NCBI GenBank assembly: GCA_031373255.1
Contig: JANMMJ010000048.1
Span: forward strand, 1 to 22,496
Length of the DNA stretch: 22,496 nt
DNA from: JANMMJ01 sp031373255
GTDB taxonomy: Bacteria; Pseudomonadota; Alphaproteobacteria; Rhizobiales; Aestuariivirgaceae
Direction: 5' to 3'
The stretch's first letter is position 1. Every line of letters starts with the position of its first letter. The position numbers and the translations under genes were made by a program. This document shows, in pieces, positions 14,073-22,496 of this stretch. Under the pieces are notes generated by a model. The model worked only from the letters and a program-made list of their open reading frames with translations, searched no databases and was not told where the DNA came from.

Positions 14073-14609
14073 GAAGAGATCGGGCTGGCGGGACAGACGA
14101 TTGCCCTGGATGGCCAGCCCTTCATGGGCCAGCAGCCAGACCTTGCGGTCCACCCCGCCGCCATAGCCGGTCATTGAGCCATCGGCGCCGATCACCCTGT
14201 GGCAGGGCACCACAATGGAAATCGGATTGCGTCCATTGGCAAGGCCGACAGCGCGCGTCGCCTTGCTGTCGCCAAGCCGCCTGGCAAGATCGCCATAGGA
14301 AATCGTCGTGCCGCACGGAATGCGCTTGAGCTCTTCCCATACCCGCCGCTGGAACTCCGTGCCGCCGCCATCGGTGTCGATGCCGTCGATGGCTGTCAGA
14401 TCGCCATCGAAATAACGGCGGATGCGGCCAGACAAGCCAAATGGATCGCGCGCCGGCTCCACCGCATGATCGCCGAAGCGTTTCTTCATTTCCTGCGCGA
14501 TGCGGTCCCTCGCGTCTTCGAATTCAAGCAGCAGCAATACCTTGTCCCGCGCCAGCACGGCGATGACGCCGATGGGTGTCTCAACGCGGTCGGAAAGGAT
14601 GGCGGTCAT
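14061..14609 (-). CDS. ogt: methylated-DNA-[protein]-cysteine S-methyltransferase
   Basis: Product of 182 aa. The acceptor site VPCHRVIG is at 134-141 (Cys136), preceded by the helix-turn-helix segment QRRVWEELKRIPCGTTISYGDLA and the NGRNP turn, and followed by GYGGGVDRKVWLLAHEG. The protein removes O6-alkyl groups from guanine by irreversible transfer to Cys136. No AdaA domain is present, so this is a stand-alone Ogt/AGT type. The C-terminal 4 codons overlap dprA on the other strand. The DUF1203 gene lies 27 bp upstream on the same strand and may be cotranscribed. Confidence 0.93.
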   Translation of the reverse strand: MTAILSDRVETPIGVIAVLARDKVLLLLEFEDARDRIAQEMKKRFGDHAVEPARDPFGLSGRIRRYFDGDLTAIDGIDTDGGGTEFQRRVWEELKRIPCGTTISYGDLARRLGDSKATRAVGLANGRNPISIVVPCHRVIGADGSMTGYGGGVDRKVWLLAHEGLAIQGNRLSRQPDLFSGQ

Positions 14610-14636
14610 GACACGATCATAGCACGGATGAAACCG

Positions 14637-15110
14637 TCACGCGCGCTCGATCCGGCAGGTGTAGCAATTATTGACGGCCGAACGCACGTGAACATAGGCC
14701 GTGTCGCTCCGCGCCAGAATTTGCGCTGCGGCGCTTGCCAGGTTGGCGGACTCGACGATCTGCCCGGTGCCGTAGACGATGCGGTCATCGGCGCCATAGC
14801 CCTTGATCAGATGCGCCTTGCGCCGCTTCAGCATGGCGGGCGTTTCGTTGCCCTCGGCGGCGCGTGAACAAGGACCGGCGTGGAGGAAGATCGGTCCGGT
14901 CTCGGCATAGGGCTGGGGCGCCGGAAATGGCCGGTAGGCCAGGATGAGATAGTCTTCGCCCGCTGCAACATCGGTGAGGCAATGCCGGCACGGCACACCA
15001 TCGCCATCGGAAACGCGCCGCTCCGGCATCTGGTCATGCGCGTCTGTGCCGCCAGACTGAAAATGCCGCGCCTCGGCCGTCGGCATGGCTTTGAAAATAA
15101 TGTCGGACAT
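14637..15110 (-). CDS. DUF1203-like conserved protein
   Basis: Product of 157 aa. ATG 15110 is chosen because a textbook AGGAGG lies just upstream; the open frame runs a few codons further to a TTG. The sequence follows the DUF1203 pattern: GVPCRHCL (39-45), GEDYLILAYRPF, PYAETGPIFLHAGPC, an AMLKRRKAHLIKGYG block and a C-terminal VHVRSAVNNCYTCRIER segment. Function is unknown; the paired cysteines suggest metal binding or disulfides. It lies directly upstream of ogt on the same strand. Confidence 0.75.
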   Translation of the reverse strand: MSDIIFKAMPTAEARHFQSGGTDAHDQMPERRVSDGDGVPCRHCLTDVAAGEDYLILAYRPFPAPQPYAETGPIFLHAGPCSRAAEGNETPAMLKRRKAHLIKGYGADDRIVYGTGQIVESANLASAAAQILARSDTAYVHVRSAVNNCYTCRIERA

Positions 15111-15192
15111 GGAAACCTCCTGTGCCCGCAAGAGACCACGCGGTCAGAGATGAAGCCACCCGATTTGGGACGTATGCCGGAATGAACTGAAA

Positions 15193-15240
15193 CACCCCCT
15201 CGGCCCTGCGGGCCACTCCCCCAGCAAGCTGGGGGAGGTG
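15193..15240. repeat. palindromic intergenic repeat, copy R1
   Basis: Two consecutive stem-loops: GGCCC-TGC-GGGCC, and CTCCCCCAGC-AA-GCTGGGGGAG, preceded by CACCCCCTC. 15193-15237 is a perfect 45-bp inverted match to 15731-15775. It sits 2 bp after the stop of the DUF559 gene. Repeats of this type are familiar from alphaproteobacterial intergenic regions. Confidence 0.85.
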
Positions 15241-15242
15241 CC

Positions 15243-15620
15243 TCATCCAATCCGCCTGCGAAACACTGGCTGGCGCGATTCCAGCACTTTCAAAAGCCCT
15301 TCCAGAACACCGTTCAAATTCTCATATACATCGGCATTCCAGGCACGAAACACGGCATACCCTTCGGCCTCAAGATAAGCCGTTCTGCATCTATCAGCAG
15401 CTACCGCACTTTCGCTACTGTGCGTGGCGCCATCTATTTCGACCACGACGCTGCGTTCGCGGCAAAGAAAGTCCGCGATATAGGGGCCGATTTCAGCCTG
15501 CCGCTGAAATCTGAAGCCTCCGAGCGCGCGTTTTTTGAGCGCAACCCAAAGCTTCCGTTCTGCGGATGTCATGTTCCTGCGCAGCGAACGCGCACGATCA
15601 CGCTGGATATCAATGTCCAT
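15243..15620 (-). CDS. DUF559 domain protein (Vsr-like endonuclease fold)
   Basis: Product of 125 aa from ATG 15620, which follows a GGGAGG ribosome site. The frame is open further upstream but there enters a repeat (start GTG 15698). DUF559 hallmarks: ARSLRRNMTSAERKLW at the N terminus, GFRFQRQAEIGPYIADFLC with Asp50, VVVEIDGATH (58-67) with the acidic pair and His, then YLEAEGYAVFRAWNADV. The fold is related to very-short-patch-repair endonucleases and the PD-(D/E)xK class; activity is not shown for most members. The gene is enclosed by inverted copies of a palindromic repeat (15193-15240 and 15731-15775). Confidence 0.83.
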   Translation of the reverse strand: MDIDIQRDRARSLRRNMTSAERKLWVALKKRALGGFRFQRQAEIGPYIADFLCRERSVVVEIDGATHSSESAVAADRCRTAYLEAEGYAVFRAWNADVYENLNGVLEGLLKVLESRQPVFRRRIG

Positions 15621-15674
15621 TTGCAGCCTCCCACGTCTTTGACGTCCTGAAGACTGAAATCCGTCGCGTGGATG

Positions 15675-15721
15675 CACCCCCTCGCCGCTTTGCGGCACTC
15701 CCCCAGCAAGCTGGGGAAGAG
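15675..15721. repeat. palindromic intergenic repeat, diverged copy R2
   Basis: Same order as R1 (CACCCCCTC, GCCGC-TTT-GCGGC stem, then CTCCCCCAGC-AA-GCTGGGG) but with compensated changes in the first stem: both arms differ from R1 yet still pair. This indicates that the hairpin itself is conserved. Confidence 0.75.
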
Positions 15722-15730
15722 TTTCCTGTT

Positions 15731-15775
15731 CTCCCCCAGCTTGCTGGGGGAGTGGCCCGCAGGGCCGAGGGGGTG
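15731..15775. repeat. palindromic intergenic repeat, inverted copy R3
   Basis: Perfect reverse complement of 15193-15237. It lies 9 bp after the valS stop codon on the minus strand and, with R2 facing it, can form a larger structure. It may serve as a 3' end stabiliser for valS mRNA. Confidence 0.85.
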
Positions 15776-15783
15776 GCGCAATT

Positions 15784-18444
<2,661 letters not shown>

Positions 18445-18519
18445 GGGGATTTTTCAGGCCGCAGTGGAGGTTGCTGCGCCTTAAACACTACCCGGAAGCC
18501 GGATTCAACTGCCGCGGTG

Positions 18520-18768
18520 TCAGCGCACGAAGCGCACGCCGATTTCCCTGTCCGAGACCCACATGCGCCGTGCCGGCCGGGCTTCGATCTCGCCGGGGAT
18601 CGTTACCAGGAACTCGTCAGGCGTCCACTGCGGCTCGCCGAACCGCAACCGCGCCCCGCTCTTGCTCACGTCGCGCAAAGTGCAGCTCATCACGGAGTTA
18701 TGTGAATTATATTCGATCCGTCCGCTTTTCAGACGGCGAAGCCGCTTCTCGGTCCGTCTCTCGTCCAT
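18520..18768 (-). CDS. small PilZ-domain protein
   Basis: Product of 82 aa from ATG 18768. It has the two c-di-GMP signatures, RxxxR within ERRTEKRLRR (R5 and R9) and DxSxxG as DVSKSG (33-38), followed by GARLRF and a GVRF end, so it is a stand-alone PilZ domain and probable c-di-GMP receptor. The open frame runs on to a TTG at 18903, which would overlap popZ; the internal ATG gives a standard PilZ start. It lies 77 bp after popZ and 75 bp before valS. Confidence 0.75.
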   Translation of the reverse strand: MDERRTEKRLRRLKSGRIEYNSHNSVMSCTLRDVSKSGARLRFGEPQWTPDEFLVTIPGEIEARPARRMWVSDREIGVRFVR

Positions 18769-18844
18769 CGCACCAATCCCAAACTGGCCCGATCCATCAA
18801 ATGGCCAATGCAATTGGGTATTCAAGGGCAAGGTTGTTTTAACC

Positions 18845-19621
18845 TTAACGTTGCGGTCCCCGCCGGGCCACGCGCTCAATCTCTTCGCGCACCAGCCGCT
18901 CAACCAGTTGCGGCAAATTCTCGTCGAGCCAGCTCTTCAGCATGGTGCGCAGAAGCTCGCGCGTCACCTCTTCGACCGAGCGTTCGCCCATGGCGCGCGA
19001 CATCAGGGTCTCGGCAAGCTGATTGAAGGCGGCCTGGGTTGCGGCTGCGGCTTCGCCCGAAAGCATGCCCGGGTGTTCCGCATCGCGATGGCTCAGGCCC
19101 CGGACCGGAACCGGGGTTGGACGATAATCCATGGGCTCTTCCTGCCACCTGGCATCCTGGGCATCGTGGTGCGGCGCATAGGACTGATGCCGCTGCGCCT
19201 CGTCATAGCCGGGCGCCAGCGTGCCCCGGTAGTCGCCAGGCGGCGCATACGCATGGGGCTCGGGCGCATAGATCTGCGCCGGCGGGCGTGGCGGCTCCTG
19301 TAGCCGCGTTTCGCCGCTCAGTATGCCGGCAAAGCCGCCATTGGCGCGGGGCGGCAGCGCTGCAGGCGCGGCTGGCCGTTCAGTTGTAATCCGGTCAAGA
19401 TGACCGGCGATCTTGTTGCGAAGTTCCACGATTTCCTCTGGCGACGTCGCTGTGCGAGGCGCCACCCGAACCGGGCGGAAAACGGGGGGATCCTTGGCGT
19501 TCACCACGGGCCCCGCTTTCGCTGTTGGCCCGCCGCCTGACGTTTCATTTGATATGGCAATCCGGATGGCTGAAAGAGCCGCCTCAACATCCGGATCTGC
19601 CGCTTTGTCCGCCGCACTCAT
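18845..19621 (-). CDS. popZ: polar organising protein PopZ (DUF2497)
   Basis: Product of 258 aa. The N-terminal helix DPDVEAALSAIRIAIS (9-24) corresponds to the partner-binding helix of PopZ, then follows a long Pro/Ala/Tyr-rich disordered region (about 28-185), and the C-terminal assembly domain ends in LLRTMLKSWLDENLPQLVERLVREEIERVARRG, the strongly conserved DUF2497 signature. PopZ forms a polar network that captures ParB-parS complexes and cell-cycle regulators. ATG 19621 places the conserved helix close to the N terminus; a GTG three codons earlier is the alternative. Adjacent to valS and tolC, as I recall from other alphaproteobacteria. A perfect parS site is in the same window (2213-2228). 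Confidence 0.9.
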   Translation of the reverse strand: MSAADKAADPDVEAALSAIRIAISNETSGGGPTAKAGPVVNAKDPPVFRPVRVAPRTATSPEEIVELRNKIAGHLDRITTERPAAPAALPPRANGGFAGILSGETRLQEPPRPPAQIYAPEPHAYAPPGDYRGTLAPGYDEAQRHQSYAPHHDAQDARWQEEPMDYRPTPVPVRGLSHRDAEHPGMLSGEAAAATQAAFNQLAETLMSRAMGERSVEEVTRELLRTMLKSWLDENLPQLVERLVREEIERVARRGPQR

Positions 19622-19668
19622 GCGCCTCACACGAATCCTGGCGCGAATCGCGCCGCCTCAGATGCGTG

Positions 19669-19697
19669 AATTTAAGCATTTCGGAGCACCACGCCAA
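19669..19697 (-). promoter_or_regulatory. candidate popZ promoter
   Basis: On the minus strand TTGGCG (19697-19692) and TAAATT (19674-19669) are separated by 17 bp, about 48 bp upstream of the popZ ATG. The match is moderate and rests on spacing. Confidence 0.3.
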
Positions 19698-19723
19698 TTC
19701 CCATCGCAACTTATGGACGGGAA

Positions 19724-19738
19724 ACCGGCTGTGCCGGT
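19724..19738 (-). terminator. weak hairpin terminator after tolC
   Basis: Immediately after the tolC TAG, the minus strand reads ACCGGC-ACA-GCCGGT followed by TTTCCC. A 6-bp GC stem with a short T-run is a marginal intrinsic terminator. Confidence 0.4.
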
Positions 19739-21166
19739 CTAATCGACTGTGTTCACGTCGGTGCCGAACCACCGGTCCCGCACTTCGTGGTAGTTCACCT
19801 TGGGATCGTAGTACGGCACCTTGAGATCGAGATGGCGCGCCGTGAGCTTGCCCATCGAGCCCAGCAATTGATAAGCCGCGACGATCAGGTCACGCTCGGC
19901 ATTTACCAAGCCGATCCGGGCGTCGGTGACTTCCTGTTCGGCGTCGAGGACGTCGAGCGTGGTCCGTGATCCGACCAGCGCTTCCTGCTTGACGCCGTCG
20001 AGAGCCAGATTGGAAGCTGAAACCTGGGATCGCGCCGCGGAAATCTGCGCCCGCGATTCGACGATGAAACTCCACGAGGAGGTCACCGACTCACGAACCG
20101 AGCGGCCCGACTCGAGAATTTGAATTTGCCGCTGACTGGCCACCTGCTTGGCCTGGCGCACCTGCGAATAGGTGCGTCCCGCTTCATAGAGCGGCACGCG
20201 CACAACACCGGCGATCGATACGTTCTGCTGGTACTGGCCGTTGGTCTTGCCATTGAAAAATCCTTCGCCCTGCGAAAGATCGCTCGCTGAAGCCGAGGCA
20301 TCGAGTTCAAGGTCGACCGTCGGCAGAAGATCACCCTTGGCAACTTCAACCGCGTGCCGTGAAGCATCGGCGATGAACGACGCGGCAAGAATGTTGGGAT
20401 TGGCCTTCTTGGCGATCTCAAGCGCGATCTCCAGAGACTTCGGCAATTTCGGCATGCGCGGATAGGTGAGCTTGCCTGGCTTGTGACCGACGAGACGCTG
20501 ATAATTGGCGCTGCTCGCCGCCAGCGAGGCTCGCGCCTGGGCGAGATCGGCCTGAGCCTGGCTCAGACGCGCATTCGACTGGGCCACGTCGGTCTTGGTG
20601 ACTTCTCCAACCTTGAACCGCTCGTCGGCGCCGCGCACCTGCTCGCGCAGGGCACCGGAGTTGCGGGCGCGGAAGGCCACGATCTGGCGGTCGCGCAAGA
20701 CATTCATGTAGGCCTGGGCGGTCTGGAACAGCACCTGCTGCTCGACAGCGAGGAGGTTCTGACGGCCAGCCAGCACCGTCGATTCAGCCTGCTTGGTGCC
20801 CTCTATCGTCTGGAACCCGCGGAAGATCGGCTGCTGAAGTCCAATATTAATTTGTGCCGGAACCGTCGTGTCCGGTTCATCGGCTTTGATGAAGCCGTTG
20901 TTATCGACATCCCTGACATCGACGCCGACCGAACCCGTGGCGTTGACAGTTGGCCGCCAACCGGAAAGCGCCTGCGGAACCTGTTCGTCGGTTGACCGCT
21001 GCCGGGCGCGTTCGGCCCGAAGCGTTGGATTGCCTGCATAGGCACTCGCCAGGGCTTCCCTGATCGATTCTGCTGAAGAAACCTGTACGCCACTGACCCA
21101 CGCTACAGTGGAAAGAAGCATTACGGACAACGTCCGCCTGACAATTACCGGAATCCGGCCCCTCAT
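19739..21166 (-). CDS. tolC: TolC family outer-membrane efflux channel
   Basis: Product of 475 aa with a signal peptide (RGRIPVIVRRTLSVMLLSTVAWVSG, cleavage near VSSAES) and two outer-membrane-factor repeats rich in alpha-helix: SIREALASAYAGNPTLRAERARQRSTDEQVPQALSGWRP early, the RFKVGEVTKTDVAQSNARLSQAQADLAQARA block, and the second-half counterpart EALVGSRTTLDVLDAEQEVTDARIGLVNAERDLIVAAYQLL. It forms the trimeric channel-tunnel used by type I secretion and RND/MFS pumps. The start is ATG 21166 because GCGGAG lies nine bases upstream; ATG 21175 is three codons earlier but has its ribosome site abutting it. It probably has its own promoter overlapping the pcm stop codon. Confidence 0.93.
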   Translation of the reverse strand: MRGRIPVIVRRTLSVMLLSTVAWVSGVQVSSAESIREALASAYAGNPTLRAERARQRSTDEQVPQALSGWRPTVNATGSVGVDVRDVDNNGFIKADEPDTTVPAQINIGLQQPIFRGFQTIEGTKQAESTVLAGRQNLLAVEQQVLFQTAQAYMNVLRDRQIVAFRARNSGALREQVRGADERFKVGEVTKTDVAQSNARLSQAQADLAQARASLAASSANYQRLVGHKPGKLTYPRMPKLPKSLEIALEIAKKANPNILAASFIADASRHAVEVAKGDLLPTVDLELDASASASDLSQGEGFFNGKTNGQYQQNVSIAGVVRVPLYEAGRTYSQVRQAKQVASQRQIQILESGRSVRESVTSSWSFIVESRAQISAARSQVSASNLALDGVKQEALVGSRTTLDVLDAEQEVTDARIGLVNAERDLIVAAYQLLGSMGKLTARHLDLKVPYYDPKVNYHEVRDRWFGTDVNTVD

Positions 21167-21316
21167 GTCGCCCATCTCCGCTTGAGCCCCGAATTACACC
21201 GGGACTCCCCCTCTTTGACTGCGTTTATCCACGAGTTTACCCATGGACGCAAGTTATGCTTAACCCAATGCCTAACGGCTGATGAAACCTTCGGCAGCTT
21301 CCAACACGCCAAACTG

Positions 21317-21344
21317 AGTATAGCGATCAAGGCTTTGCGGTCAA
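21317..21344 (-). promoter_or_regulatory. candidate sigma-70 promoter of tolC
   Basis: On the minus strand TTGACC (21344-21339), a 16-bp spacer, then TATACT (21322-21317). The -35 overlaps the pcm-like stop codon, and the leader to tolC would be about 145 nt. This is the best promoter-like match upstream of tolC. Confidence 0.5.
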
Positions 21345-22009
21345 AAGACGAACTCAGGTTTGCGCGCCGAAAACCCGGGAAGTTCGCCCACTGTTGCATC
21401 AAAGCCACGCCGTTCGCTATACCCATGGTTGCGTTTTGAGATGATAACGGCTCTTGCGACCACACCATTCCCCAAAACCGTCACCAGCCTGCCGCCATCT
21501 TTCAACTGCGAGAGAATCGCCTCTGGCACCTCGCCAACCCGCCCTTCCAGCAAAATTACGTCATAAGGCGCATCCGCGCGGTGCCCTAGGGCCATGCTGC
21601 CGGTCACCACCGATACATTGACAAAGGGCGCCAGATTATCGCGTGCCGCGGCGGCCAGCTCGGCATTCTCTTCAAGTGCCACAATGCGTCCGCCGAGATG
21701 GGCGAGCACCGCCGTCCCGTAGCCTGTGCCTGCCCCGATATGGAGGACTGAGTCGGAAGCACCGATCGCCGCGAGTTGCACCAGCCGGGCGAGCGCCATC
21801 GGCTCGATCAGAACGCGTTCCGGTCCGCCGCTGGCCGGCGTGGTCAGCGTGATATCCTCGTCCATGTAGGCCAGCACACGCTTCTCTGCCGGGACATAGG
21901 CTTCGCGTGGCAGGCTGAGCATGGCATCGATGATCCGCGAATCGGTGATGCCATTGGGCCGCACCTGGCTTTCGACCATGTTGAGGCGCGCAGTTTCGAA
22001 ATCGAACAT
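21341..22009 (-). CDS. pcm: protein-L-isoaspartate O-methyltransferase family protein
   Basis: Product of 222 aa. It is a Rossmann methyltransferase with the SAM-binding motif VLHIGAGTGYGTAVLAHLGG (88-107), an ALEENAE acidic loop, and a YDVILLEGRV segment where most PCMTs have a DAI-(V/I)-x-xA. The N-terminal MVESQVRPNGITD, REAYVP and ERVLIEPMALARL follow the alphaproteobacterial branch found next to tolC. It may repair isoaspartyl residues, but this branch departs from the classical motif (no SQP-x-VA), so the activity is inferred. ATG 22009 fits the family start; the ribosome site is weak. It is the most upstream gene of the minus-strand series ending at valS. Confidence 0.85.
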   Translation of the reverse strand: MFDFETARLNMVESQVRPNGITDSRIIDAMLSLPREAYVPAEKRVLAYMDEDITLTTPASGGPERVLIEPMALARLVQLAAIGASDSVLHIGAGTGYGTAVLAHLGGRIVALEENAELAAAARDNLAPFVNVSVVTGSMALGHRADAPYDVILLEGRVGEVPEAILSQLKDGGRLVTVLGNGVVARAVIISKRNHGYSERRGFDATVGELPGFSARKPEFVF

Positions 22010-22090
22010 GATGGAACCCGGAATTTTCTGTCTCCGGCTGATAGCGAAACTTGATGGCCCTGTCCATTGAGCAATCCCTAACCAATCCCA

Positions 22091-22119
22091 TTGTAGACAG
22101 GTGAGGCTTTCACTATAAG
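22091..22119 (+). promoter_or_regulatory. candidate tRNA-Cys promoter
   Basis: TTGTAG (22091-22096), a 17-bp spacer, then TATAAG (22114-22119). The -10 ends 10 bp before the first tRNA base, a distance that suits a short tRNA leader. Confidence 0.55.
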
Positions 22120-22129
22120 CCCGGTCGAA

Positions 22130-22203
22130 GGCCTCGTGGCGGAGTGGTTACGTAGCGGACTGCAAATCCGCGCACCCCGGTTCGATTCCGGGCGAGGCCT
22201 CCA
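22130..22203 (+). tRNA. tRNA-Cys (anticodon GCA), CCA encoded
   Basis: Acceptor stem GGCCTCG (22130-22136) pairs perfectly with CGAGGCC (22193-22199). The discriminator is U (22200), as is typical and identity-determining for tRNA-Cys, followed by an encoded CCA (22201-22203). The anticodon arm GCGGA-CTGCAAA-TCCGC shows T33 and anticodon GCA at 22162-22164. The T-arm CCCGG-TTCGATT-CCGGG is standard. Total length 74 nt. Confidence 0.97.
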
Positions 22204-22207
22204 AATT

Positions 22208-22495
22208 TCAGGAAATCTTGTCTTCCCTGACTTCGCCATAGCCGAGCCTGCGCGCCAGATTCGGCCAGCGGCGATGCAGCCAATAGCCGAACCGCACCGT
22301 GACAAAGCGGCGGAAGCGCCGCACCGGCGGCAGGTCGACCGACAGGATGATCACGCCCAGCGGCACCATCCAGAACCCGAGGATGGGCAGAAACCCCAGT
22401 ATTCCGCCGATGACAAGCACAACACCAAGCCCGATTCGCAACACCGGATGGTGCGGCAGCTTGATCTTGTAACCGGCAAATTTGGCCTTTGGCAT
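22208..22495 (-). CDS. small membrane protein of unknown function
   Basis: Product of 95 aa if the ATG at the window edge (22495) is the start; an upstream start outside the window cannot be excluded. There are two hydrophobic segments separated by a tight turn (VLRIGLGVVLVIGGILGFLP and GFWMVPLGVIILSVDL), followed by a basic tail (PPVRRFRRFVTVRFGYWLHRRWP), which by the positive-inside rule is cytoplasmic. Small hairpin proteins of this type are widespread in alphaproteobacteria without assigned function. The stop lies 4 bp from the 3' end of the convergent tRNA-Cys. Confidence 0.65.
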   Translation of the reverse strand: MPKAKFAGYKIKLPHHPVLRIGLGVVLVIGGILGFLPILGFWMVPLGVIILSVDLPPVRRFRRFVTVRFGYWLHRRWPNLARRLGYGEVREDKIS

Positions 22496-22496
22496 C

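Noticed and set aside
15621..15698. Longer DUF559 protein starting in the repeat
   Set aside because: The GTG start lies inside a palindromic repeat, and the added residues are not conserved-looking; ATG 15620 has a good ribosome site.

Overview
The window reads as chromosome of a GC-rich alphaproteobacterium, probably of the Hyphomicrobiales (Rhizobiales) type. Evidence for this: a ruvX / pyrB-pyrC'-plsY-dprA set, a PopZ polar-organiser gene next to valS, tolC and an isoaspartyl-methyltransferase-like gene, and a perfect parS centromere site. All calls come from reading the sequence and translations; no database search was run.

Layout. (1) 1-2168: the 3' part of ruvX, then two tandem AEC-family carriers, each overlapping the previous gene by 4 bp (ATGA or TTGA), so one translationally coupled unit. 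(2) 2169-2417: intergenic, holding a 28-bp palindrome whose core is the consensus parS sequence, a nearby half-site and a short direct repeat. (3) 2418-3617, minus strand: a complete nitrilase-superfamily amidohydrolase and, directly upstream in the same frame, a 5'-truncated second copy of its C-terminal half. (4) 3764-4684: a lower-GC gene for a secreted protein built of two similar domains. (5) 4685-8367: an accessory island. Two long direct repeats (about 4802-5168 and 8016-8286, the left one carrying a tandem array of a 19-24 bp unit) bracket a frameshifted IS4-family element with recognisable terminal inverted repeats, a scrap of a second transposase, an AT-rich inverted repeat over a candidate promoter, and an Xre/DUF2384-RES toxin-antitoxin pair. 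(6) 8368-9894, minus strand: an unrecognised polytopic membrane protein. (7) 10069-14072: pyrB, a dihydroorotase homologue that has lost its metal ligands, plsY and dprA, tightly packed. (8) 14061-15775, minus strand: ogt, a DUF1203 gene and a DUF559 endonuclease-like gene; the last is enclosed by inverted copies of a palindromic intergenic repeat. (9) 15784-22009, minus strand: valS, a PilZ protein, popZ, tolC and a pcm-like gene. (10) tRNA-Cys(GCA) at 22130-22203 and a small membrane protein at the right edge.

How the parts relate. PyrB and the degenerate PyrC' probably form a non-catalytic-DHOase/ATCase complex for pyrimidine synthesis. PlsY starts phospholipid synthesis, DprA handles incoming single-stranded DNA, and Ogt repairs alkylated bases. 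PopZ anchors ParB-parS complexes at the pole in relatives, so popZ and a parS site about 17 kb apart suggest, without proving, a position in the origin-proximal centromere region. The 2.2-8.4 kb stretch is the plastic part of the window: duplications, broken transposases, a toxin-antitoxin pair and low-GC genes are concentrated there.
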